Source of the DNA: an uncultured bacterium
GTDB lineage: Bacteria > Cyanobacteriota > Vampirovibrionia > Gastranaerophilales > Gastranaerophilaceae
Length of the DNA stretch: 48,404 nucleotides
NCBI GenBank assembly: GCA_902775025.1
Contig: CACYKP010000007.1
Location: 1-48,404 of the forward strand
Direction: 5' to 3'
Positions 42,491 to 48,404 of the stretch are shown here, one piece after another. Below the pieces are notes generated by a model, which was not told the origin of the DNA, did not search any database, and worked only from the letters and a program-made list of their open reading frames with translations. Position 1 is the stretch's first letter; each line of letters begins with the position of its first letter. Made by a program: the position numbers and the translations under genes.

Positions 42491-43480
42491 ATGCATAATA
42501 TTACATTAATAAAAGGTGATGGTATAGGACCTGAAATTTCTGATGCGGTTCTTAAAATAATAGAAGCTTCAGGTGTTCAAATAAATTGGGATGTACAAAC
42601 AGCAGGAGCTGATGTTATTGAAATAGAAGGTGTCCCGCTTCCTGAGAGGGTTATTGATTCTGTTAAAAAGAATAAAATTGCCTTAAAATCACCTGTTACT
42701 ACACCTATTGGCAAGGGGTTTCGTTCGGTTAATGTTCAATTAAGAAAAGAATTGGATTTGTATGCAAACCTTAGACCTTGTTATAATCTTCCTAATGTCA
42801 AAACAAGATATGACGGAGTTGATATTGTTGTAGTAAGAGAAAATACAGAGGACTTGTATGCGGGTATTGAACACCAAGTTGACGAAGATACAATGGAAAG
42901 TATTAAACGCATTACTCGTTCTGCGTCTGAAAGGATTGCAAAATTCGCATTTGATTATGCGGTAAAGAATAACAGAAAATTTGTAACAGTTGTTACAAAA
43001 GCCAATATTTGTAAACTTTCTGATGGATTATTTCTAGATTCAGCCCGTAATATCGCTAAAAATTATAATTTACCCCTGAAAGAGATTTTGGTTGATAATT
43101 GTTGTATGCAGCTGGTACAAAACCCTAATCAGTTTGATGTTCTACTATTACCAAACTTGTATGGTGATATAGTTTCTGATTTGTGTGCCGGTCTTATTGG
43201 TGGTCTTGGAGTCGCACAGGGAGCAAATATCGGTAACGATTATGCGGTATTTGAACCTGTTCACGGTTCTGCTCCTGATATAGCAGGTCAGGATAAGGCT
43301 AACCCGACAGCTATGCTTATGTCAGCTATTGAGATGTTGAATTATATAGGTGAAGTGGAAGCCGGTAAAAAGATTAAATTTGCATTATTTGATACCCTAA
43401 AATCAGATATAAAAACTGCAGATCTGGGCGGTTCCGTTTCTTGCAGTAAATTTACAAATGAAATTATTTCACGATTGTAA
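42491..43480 (+). CDS. icd: NAD-type isocitrate dehydrogenase (isocitrate/isopropylmalate dehydrogenase family)
   Basis: The 329-aa protein has the family layout: LIKGDGIGPEI start, SVNVQLRKELDLYANLRPC, VVVRENTEDLYAGIEH, a VTKANICK segment with the catalytic Lys, NLYGDIVSDL with the metal-binding Asp residues, and FEPVHGSAPDIAGQDKANP near the C-terminus. The phosphosite-loop sequence and short length fit the NAD-dependent isocitrate dehydrogenases related to mitochondrial IDH3, which oxidise isocitrate to 2-oxoglutarate. Homoisocitrate or isopropylmalate dehydrogenase is less likely. ATG 42491 is preferred over GTG 42482, which lies inside the GC-rich palindrome. Confidence 0.87.
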   Translation: MHNITLIKGDGIGPEISDAVLKIIEASGVQINWDVQTAGADVIEIEGVPLPERVIDSVKKNKIALKSPVTTPIGKGFRSVNVQLRKELDLYANLRPCYNLPNVKTRYDGVDIVVVRENTEDLYAGIEHQVDEDTMESIKRITRSASERIAKFAFDYAVKNNRKFVTVVTKANICKLSDGLFLDSARNIAKNYNLPLKEILVDNCCMQLVQNPNQFDVLLLPNLYGDIVSDLCAGLIGGLGVAQGANIGNDYAVFEPVHGSAPDIAGQDKANPTAMLMSAIEMLNYIGEVEAGKKIKFALFDTLKSDIKTADLGGSVSCSKFTNEIISRL

Positions 43481-43508
43481 ACTTTTGTAAACAAATTAAG
43501 ACCTTCTG

Positions 43509-43538
43509 AAATTAGCCATTTTATTTATACTTTATATA
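43509..43538 (+). promoter_or_regulatory. Shared bipartite promoter-like element (copy 5)
   Basis: AAATTA (43509-43514), 14 bases, ACTTTATATA (43529-43538), ending 16 bases before the ATG at 43555. The downstream block is exact and the upstream block is the most degenerate of the five. A direct repeat TTGTAAAC-TT-TTGTAAAC lies upstream, across the stop of the preceding gene. Confidence 0.52.
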
Positions 43539-43554
43539 CATGAGGTATAGTAAG

Positions 43555-45390
43555 ATGGCAGTAAAATTTACAACAGAAACAAATAATAATGAGTTTGTAA
43601 AAACTACATCGACTGATGTTAAAAGTACACAGATTAGCGGTGCTCTTTCTTCTGGTAATGTTGGTTCTGTTAATGCTACATCTGAAACTCTTTCTATAGA
43701 AAAAACTAAAAATAATGCAGAAATAAATAAATTAAAGCAAGAGATTGATACTAAGTGCAGTCTGTTAGGAGTAACAAGTCAACAACTTTTCAGTACTTTT
43801 AGTCAAAATATTTTACAAGAAGAATATTTGACTGTTGAAATTTGCAAAAAGCGTTTAGAAGCATTAGAAGCTGCAATTAAAGATGCTACTAAAAACGGAA
43901 AACTTGATAAAGAAAAAGCTATTGAGTTGGCAAAAGATTATGTAATAGCTTTAAATACACGTTGGTCAATTGAAGGTATAAAAAAACAAAATCAAAAATG
44001 TGGTGAACAGTCTCTTAGAGAAAGACTTATTAAAGCAGGTTTTTTAAAGAATAAAAATGGTAATGAATCACCGGAAGAACTTGAAAAAGCTGCTGAAATA
44101 TTCTTTAAAAAGTTTTTCATAGGAAAACTTTCTGATGCTAAGACTGAAAAAGAAAAAAATAAGATTATTACAGAGCAGTTACAAACATTTGGTAGGATTT
44201 TAATCAATACTAAAGGAGAAGATAGGACAGTAATTGTAAAGGCAGTAAAAAACTTATTCAAAGAAAACAGAGTTGAAGGTACAAAAAATTTATTCATCAG
44301 TGCAATTAGTGATGAACAAAAGCACGAAATGGCAGCTAAATTAAGAGCTGAAATGCCAGAGATTGCAGAAGGATTAAGCGATGAAGCCTTAGTTCAGATT
44401 GAATCTTTGAGAGTTATAAATTTATCTGCTGAAGATAAAAAACAATTACCGGAAGAAGTTAAAGCTGAATGGAATCAATTCTGTCAAAAGTTTAGTGAAA
44501 AAGACAGAGAAGTTGTCTCAAACTACTATGCAAACCGTTGTTCAATTGATGACGTACCTGAAAATTATAAAGAAGCTTTCAAAGAATATACTTACTTAGT
44601 TAACAAAATGTCAGGGGATAAGATTGGTCTTGTTCCAAGAGATACTGCATTAACAGAAACAGAACAGTTTGATGTAAATAAAAATTTAGATTCAAATATT
44701 CAAGGTTTTGGTGATGCCGCATATAATGCAGTCCAAAATAAAACTGCTGAAATAGTTGATAAATATCCTGAAATTTTAAATATGTCAAGAGAAGAAGCTG
44801 TATCATATTTAGACAAAGTTTCAGACGGCAAATTTTCAGCAATAGCTAAAGAATCAAATGTAGCACCTAATCTTTTTAAAGGTGATGCAGCTTCTAAGTT
44901 AGGCGTTGGGCTTGAACAGAATATAACCAAAGAAAATTGCTGGACAACAATGGCTGCAGTCGATAATAAGTTACAAAAGTTATACGAAGAAGATAAAAAA
45001 GAAGCAAAAGTTCCCTTTATAGTAGAATCTTATGGTCAAACTTCAAATAAAACAACATTTGATAAATTCCAAACTTTAAAGGGACTTTCATCTAAGGATA
45101 TTCTTGACGGCCTTGCTAATAAATTTATAAAAATTGGTGATGTCCTTGATAAATATAATGATTTAACCCAATCTGCAAAAGATTTTCTTAATAAGTTTAT
45201 AGAATCTATGTCGACAGGTATTCAAAATTATTTGTTAAATGGTTTAAGCGGCAATATTGTAGTAAAAATAGCTAAACATACTAACATTGATTTTTCAAAA
45301 TTAGAACTTAATTCATTAACATATGATGAAAAGCAGCAGATTAAACAAATTCAGGAAGAAAGAAGCAGAGAAACAAAAGTAAACTCATAA
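43555..45390 (+). CDS. Lineage-specific 611-aa helical protein of unknown function
   Basis: The start is taken at ATG 43555 (MAVKFTTETNNNEF), with GAGG 9 bases upstream. An ATG at 43540 overlaps the promoter element. The N-terminal ~50 residues are Ser/Thr/Asn-rich and probably disordered. The rest is a long, charged, mainly helical protein with coiled-coil-like stretches (about 50-115), Ser/Lys-rich turns and no membrane helix, signal peptide or enzyme motif. It resembles the 17066 product in size and layout. Copy 5 of the shared promoter element lies directly upstream. Convergent with flagellin. Confidence 0.72.
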   Translation: MAVKFTTETNNNEFVKTTSTDVKSTQISGALSSGNVGSVNATSETLSIEKTKNNAEINKLKQEIDTKCSLLGVTSQQLFSTFSQNILQEEYLTVEICKKRLEALEAAIKDATKNGKLDKEKAIELAKDYVIALNTRWSIEGIKKQNQKCGEQSLRERLIKAGFLKNKNGNESPEELEKAAEIFFKKFFIGKLSDAKTEKEKNKIITEQLQTFGRILINTKGEDRTVIVKAVKNLFKENRVEGTKNLFISAISDEQKHEMAAKLRAEMPEIAEGLSDEALVQIESLRVINLSAEDKKQLPEEVKAEWNQFCQKFSEKDREVVSNYYANRCSIDDVPENYKEAFKEYTYLVNKMSGDKIGLVPRDTALTETEQFDVNKNLDSNIQGFGDAAYNAVQNKTAEIVDKYPEILNMSREEAVSYLDKVSDGKFSAIAKESNVAPNLFKGDAASKLGVGLEQNITKENCWTTMAAVDNKLQKLYEEDKKEAKVPFIVESYGQTSNKTTFDKFQTLKGLSSKDILDGLANKFIKIGDVLDKYNDLTQSAKDFLNKFIESMSTGIQNYLLNGLSGNIVVKIAKHTNIDFSKLELNSLTYDEKQQIKQIQEERSRETKVNS

Positions 45391-45393
45391 AAA

Positions 45394-45422
45394 CCACCCC
45401 GCAGGATTAACCTTTGGGGTGG
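45394..45422 (-). terminator. Intrinsic terminator, mainly for flagellin
   Basis: CCACCCC (45394-45400) pairs with GGGGTGG (45416-45422), with an inner AGG/CCT pairing. On the minus strand the stem is followed by TTTTTA, while on the plus strand there is no T-run, so it terminates the flagellin transcript. Confidence 0.75.
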
Positions 45423-45469
45423 CTTCAATGTATAACTCTTTATATTTCTTGTGTAGCGTATATAAATTA

Positions 45470-46564
45470 TTATAGTAAGTTCAATGCAATACTTGGTGTT
45501 TGGTTTGCAGTTGAAAGAAGTGTAGCGGAAGATTGTTGCAAAATTTGATATTTAATATAGTTAGAAGATTCAGTTGCAACGTCAGCATCCTTAAGTGATG
45601 AGTTAGCTGATACGATGTTCTCCTTTTGTACACTTATTGCATCAACAGCTGATTCAACACGGTTCATATAAGCACCGATTAATGACGTTCTGCTTGATAC
45701 GTTTGTAATAGCATCATCGATGAATGTTAAGAATTCACGAGCAGTAGCATCATCTGTGTAAACTGCATCACAAATTGCTGTGATACAAGATTTATTTGCA
45801 CTTGTTGTTCTGTTGTCTTTCCAGTCGTAAACATTATCTTCAATCTTCTTATAACCTTTTATTTCATAGTTATATTCACGATTATCATCAGATATTTTAG
45901 TACCACCTTCTATTCTTGCTTGTAAAGCAGCAGTAGCACCAGGATCTCCCTTTCTCATGTACCATGCTTGGTTAGGACCTGTAGCCCCAGGATTAGCCGA
46001 ATTTGGATTGTGAGTTAGAAGTAATGCTGTTAATGTAGCTGCTTCGAACAAGGTATATTTTAAGTTAATAATGTTGTTCTTACCTGAATTGTTACTTACT
46101 TGAAGGTTAATACCGTTTTTAGATGTAGCTGCGATACTTGTACCGTCTAAAAGCTTAACACCATTAAAGTCAATTACTGTACACAGACGGTTAATTTCTT
46201 CCATTCTTTGTTGAACTTCTGTTCTGATTGCTGTCATTGATGAAGTTCCGTAGGTACCGTTTGCTGCTTGTTCGGTCAAGTCTCTGATACGTTGTAAGTA
46301 ATCACCAACGATATCAAGTACGCCTTCAGCAGTGTCCAATAGTGATAAACCCATTGCAGCGTTTGCTTCTGCTACATCATAACCTGAAATTTGGGCTTCC
46401 ATTAATGTTGATACTGATGATCCTGCAGCATCGTCCTTACCTGAATTGATTTTGTAACCTGTTGTTAATCTTTCCATTGCGGTGTTCATACCGTCTGTTG
46501 CTAAAGACAAGTTACGTTGCGCTGTTAATGACGCAATGTTTGTGTTGATTGTGATTGAAGCCAT
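45470..46564 (-). CDS. fliC: Flagellin
   Basis: The 364-aa protein has conserved flagellin ends. The N-terminal D0/D1 region begins ITINTNIASLTAQRNLS and includes TTGYKINSGKDDAAG. The C-terminal D1/D0 region includes RTSLIGAYMNRVESAVD and ends ANQTPSIALNLL. The central D2/D3-like part (about 165-270) is short and unique. Residues 90-104 (LQRIRDLTEQAANGT) match the region recognised by host TLR5 in Salmonella FliC (QRVREL...). It forms the flagellar filament after export by the flagellar type III system. The ATG has AAAGGA upstream and a leader of about 100 bases with two hairpins. Confidence 0.96.
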   Translation of the reverse strand: MASITINTNIASLTAQRNLSLATDGMNTAMERLTTGYKINSGKDDAAGSSVSTLMEAQISGYDVAEANAAMGLSLLDTAEGVLDIVGDYLQRIRDLTEQAANGTYGTSSMTAIRTEVQQRMEEINRLCTVIDFNGVKLLDGTSIAATSKNGINLQVSNNSGKNNIINLKYTLFEAATLTALLLTHNPNSANPGATGPNQAWYMRKGDPGATAALQARIEGGTKISDDNREYNYEIKGYKKIEDNVYDWKDNRTTSANKSCITAICDAVYTDDATAREFLTFIDDAITNVSSRTSLIGAYMNRVESAVDAISVQKENIVSANSSLKDADVATESSNYIKYQILQQSSATLLSTANQTPSIALNLL

Positions 46565-46603
46565 AATCGATTTCCTTTCTTTTTATTTTCTTCCATGATA
46601 AGA

Positions 46604-46661
46604 TTCTGCGTCCACAAAAATACGCAGAACCGTATGTTACATTGCAGAAATCTCTGTAATG
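46604..46661 (-). promoter_or_regulatory. Two hairpins in the flagellin mRNA leader
   Basis: Hairpin A: TTCTGCGT and ACGCAGAA (46629-46604 on the minus strand), 8 perfect pairs with a 10-base loop. Hairpin B: CATTACAGA and TCTGCAATG (46661-46640), 8 of 9 pairs with a GATT loop. Both lie between a TATATA-rich candidate promoter (about 46664-46700) and the ribosome-binding site. Downstream the leader has ATGGA and AAGGA, two ANGGA sequences of the kind bound by CsrA. Confidence 0.6.
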
Positions 46662-46745
46662 CCTATATATACGGGATAAATGTATATTTTATTCCTTCAC
46701 AGTAACATAGTATTACTTTTATTAATTATTTTTAATTCTAAATTA

Positions 46746-46765
46746 GTTAGATTTTTCTCTAACTT
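46746..46765. repeat. Inverted repeat between flagellin and the CNNM gene
   Basis: AGTTAGA (46746-46752), TTTTTC loop, TCTAACT (46759-46765). It lies between the two divergent promoters, just upstream of the -35 box at 46779, and could be a regulator site. Confidence 0.45.
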
Positions 46766-46778
46766 AAGGTGGAAAATT

Positions 46779-46807
46779 TGCAAAAAAGTAACAAGTATTG
46801 TAGAATT
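46779..46807 (+). promoter_or_regulatory. Sigma-70-type promoter of the CNNM/CorC-type gene
   Basis: TTGCAA (46779-46784; 4 of 6), 17-base spacer, TAGAAT (46802-46807; 5 of 6), 34 bases before the ATG at 46842. Confidence 0.65.
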
Positions 46808-46841
46808 TTATTTATAAATTGAAGGATATTTAGAAAAATAA

Positions 46842-48185
46842 ATGGACGTGTCGGACATATTTATTAATATATTTATAATTGCATTTTTATTATTTGTGAA
46901 CGGTTTTTTTGTATCAGCAGAGTTTGCCCTAGTAAAAGTTAGAAAAACTCGTCTTGAGCAGTTAGTCAATGACGGGAATGATCAGGCTAAGGTTGCACTA
47001 AGATTAGTAAATAATGTAAACAAAATGTTGGCGGCAGCGCAATTGGGTGTTACGATAGCAAGTATTGCTTTAGGTTGGGTTGCTGAAGCTACTATGGTAC
47101 AGTTGGTTACTCCGATTATTCAATATGTACCTCATGGACATATTGCTGTTCATGCAGTTGCAATACCGGTTTCATTTTTGCTAGTAACATATTTCCATGT
47201 TCTTTTGGGTGAACAGTTGCCAAAATGTTTAGCATTAAAGCATACTGAGCATTTTGCATTGTTAATTGCTCCCCCTATGGAGATGTTTATAACTATACTA
47301 AAACCTTTTGTTTGGTTATTGCAAGTTTCAGGTGATTTGTTGCTAAAGATTCTTCGCGCTGATACAGAAGATGCATCTTTAATACATTCAACAGAAGAGT
47401 TGGATATGCTTGTTGATGCAAGTTATAACGAAGGTGTATTGAATGAAACGGAAGCTGAGATGCTTCATAATATGTTTAAATTTTCTGATTTAATGGCAAA
47501 GCAGGTAATGATACCGAGAACTGATATGATTTGTGTTCCTGATGATATTTCTTATGATGAGATTAATAAACTTGCATTAGAGAATGGTTATACAAGATAT
47601 CCTGTTTATGAAAAAGAAAATATTGATAAGATAATAGGTTTTATTCACGTCAAAGATTTGTACGCAATTGCAATGACTAAAGAAGAGTATTCTGTACAGT
47701 CGCTTCTAAGACCGATAATATTAATACCTGAGACAATGACTTTAGATAACTTGATGATGGAATTTAAAAAACTCCATAGCCAAATGGCAGTTGTCGTTGA
47801 TGAATATGGAGGAACGTCAGGCTTAATTACTTTAGAAGATGTTTTAGAAGAAATTATTGGCGAAGTTCAAGATGAGTTTGACGAAGAAGAAGAAGAAGCT
47901 AATATTCAAGAAGTCGGAGAAAATACTTATATCGCAAATGCAATGATGAGAATGGATGAGCTTGCCGAATTTTTTGATTTAAGCTCCGATATTTTAGAAG
48001 ATGATGATGTTGAAACAATAGGCGGTCTTGTTGTTAAAATATTGGGCAGAATTGCAAACGTAGGAGATACTGTTTCATTTAAAGGCCTAACTTTTACTGT
48101 AAAAGAAGTTGACGGGGCAAGGATTATACAGTTAGAGATAAAAAAAGAAAATATAGAAGAAACACCTGCTTCAGAAGAAGCATAA
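46842..48185 (+). CDS. CNNM/CorC (HlyC)-family transporter
   Basis: The 447-aa protein has the three family domains in order. The DUF21/CNNM transmembrane domain (about 1-195) has FVNGFFVSAEFALVKVRKTRL and a GEQLPK segment. A pair of CBS domains (about 210-335) includes VMIPRTDM and VVVDEYGGTSGLITLEDVLEEIIGEVQDEFD. A C-terminal CorC_HlyC domain (about 350-430) follows. Structurally characterised CNNM/CorC proteins move Mg2+ using the Na+ gradient; the old name 'hemolysin' is not supported. It sits in the inner membrane. The ribosome-binding site is weak and distant. Confidence 0.92.
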   Translation: MDVSDIFINIFIIAFLLFVNGFFVSAEFALVKVRKTRLEQLVNDGNDQAKVALRLVNNVNKMLAAAQLGVTIASIALGWVAEATMVQLVTPIIQYVPHGHIAVHAVAIPVSFLLVTYFHVLLGEQLPKCLALKHTEHFALLIAPPMEMFITILKPFVWLLQVSGDLLLKILRADTEDASLIHSTEELDMLVDASYNEGVLNETEAEMLHNMFKFSDLMAKQVMIPRTDMICVPDDISYDEINKLALENGYTRYPVYEKENIDKIIGFIHVKDLYAIAMTKEEYSVQSLLRPIILIPETMTLDNLMMEFKKLHSQMAVVVDEYGGTSGLITLEDVLEEIIGEVQDEFDEEEEEANIQEVGENTYIANAMMRMDELAEFFDLSSDILEDDDVETIGGLVVKILGRIANVGDTVSFKGLTFTVKEVDGARIIQLEIKKENIEETPASEEA

Positions 48186-48214
48186 TTTTAATCAACCAAT
48201 TTTAATGTAAATTT

Positions 48215-48276
48215 TTGTAACAATTTTCGAAAAAATAGCTAAAAAAGCTAAAGTTTTTAGACAAAAGTGCCGATAA
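48215..48276 (+). promoter_or_regulatory. Sigma-28-type promoter with upstream TTGTNACAATTT element, copy 3
   Basis: TAAA (48249-48252, within TAAAGTTT), 16-base spacer, GCCGATAA (48269-48276), an exact match to the FliA consensus hexamer regions. TTGTAACAATTT (48215-48226) lies 22 bases upstream, about twice the 11-12 bases of the other copies. The extra bases look like a duplication of AGCTAAA. Nineteen bases around the -35 (48241-48259) are identical to copy 1. Confidence 0.82.
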
Positions 48277-48311
48277 CCATGTAAAAGGGACAAAAAAAGG
48301 AATATCAAACC

Positions 48312-48404
48312 ATGGGAATGGCGGCATCACAAGCAAGATTGTTGTCAATAACCGCAAGAATCCACGATGTAGAGTACCAAGCACAACAGATACAGAGTAG
48401 GAAG
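48312..48404 (+). CDS. MGxxASQ-family protein, partial (3' end outside window)
   Basis: Thirty-one codons are visible: MGMAASQARLLSITARIHDV followed by EYQAQQIQSRK. This matches the MGLSASQGRELTLIDNKHRD start of the 498-aa protein at 25011, defining an N-terminal family motif MGxxASQxRxLxL. AGGA lies 10 bases before the ATG. Promoter, leader (AAAAGGGACAA) and protein start are all similar to the 25011 gene, so the two are probably co-regulated paralogs. The helical N-terminus without a signal peptide is compatible with export by the flagellar apparatus, as inference only. Confidence 0.75.
   Translation, partial: MGMAASQARLLSITARIHDVEYQAQQIQSRK

Noticed and set aside
42981-42999. TTGTAACAGTTGTTACAA inside isocitrate dehydrogenase resembling the sigma-28 upstream element
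   Set aside because: It encodes conserved residues (FVTVVTK) and has no promoter downstream, so it is probably coincidence.
46664-46700. Sigma-28 promoter for flagellin (TAAA...CCCGTATA)
   Set aside because: The spacer is only 12 bases and the -10 matches poorly, so I did not annotate it as a promoter.

Overview
The window looks like ordinary chromosome from an AT-rich, diderm, flagellated bacterium (roughly one third G+C by eye). The mix of a flagellin, a TonB/ExbB/ExbD-type cassette, a heptose-kinase domain with an O-antigen-ligase-type protein, DUF4330, an NAD-type isocitrate dehydrogenase, and many long helical proteins of no known family fits the non-photosynthetic gut relatives of Cyanobacteria (Gastranaerophilales/Melainabacteria, Vampirovibrionia). 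That placement is inference from gene content; no rRNA gene is present to confirm it.

Layout. 1-7398: start of rplU, an acyl-CoA-synthetase-like gene, a membrane protein, pnuC, a TPR protein and two lineage-specific proteins. 7478-14589: a long plus-strand run (heptose kinase, DUF4330, O-antigen-ligase-like protein, a 74-aa protein, ligA, a membrane protein, then three diverged tandem paralogs), closed by a very strong bidirectional terminator. 14652-16394: rimP-nusA on the minus strand, with an intrinsic-terminator hairpin between promoter and first gene. 16630-19885: a sigma-28-type promoter driving a 42-aa protein, two overlapping lineage-specific genes and a Cys-rich secreted protein. 20016-24839: two related exported proteins, then a TonB-like protein, an exported stand-alone TonB C-terminal domain, ExbB and two ExbD proteins. 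25011-31654: a sigma-28-type gene, then ffh, pth, a TPR protein and a U32-family enzyme. 31638-39596: a large lineage-specific protein, era, a GH13 enzyme, mtaB, another lineage-specific gene, a 48-aa ORF and gatC. 39702-43480: pyrG, an internally duplicated unknown protein, a TSCPD protein and isocitrate dehydrogenase. 43555-48404: a lineage-specific 611-aa protein, flagellin, a CNNM/CorC-type transporter and the start of a second MGxxASQ-type gene.

The main result of the hunt is regulatory. (1) Five lineage-specific genes with no evident homology to one another (starts at 5779, 17066, 33527 minus, 38323, 43555) have the same bipartite element, CAATTT-like, then exactly 14 bases, then ACTTTATATA, placed 16-33 bases before the start codon. 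This suggests a dedicated regulon of proteins of unknown function. (2) Three other genes (16700, 25011, 48312) have near-consensus sigma-28 promoters (TAAA, 15-16 bases, GCCGATAT/A), each preceded by the same TTGTNACAATTT element; two of them encode members of one protein family. (3) At least three genes (20016, era, mtaB) have a -10 hexamer ending exactly six bases before the ATG and no Shine-Dalgarno sequence, so they are probably leaderless. (4) The rimP-nusA leader contains a terminator that could act as an attenuator.

No tRNA, rRNA, CRISPR array, insertion sequence or prophage was seen. The window cuts through rplU on the left and the MGMAASQ gene on the right.
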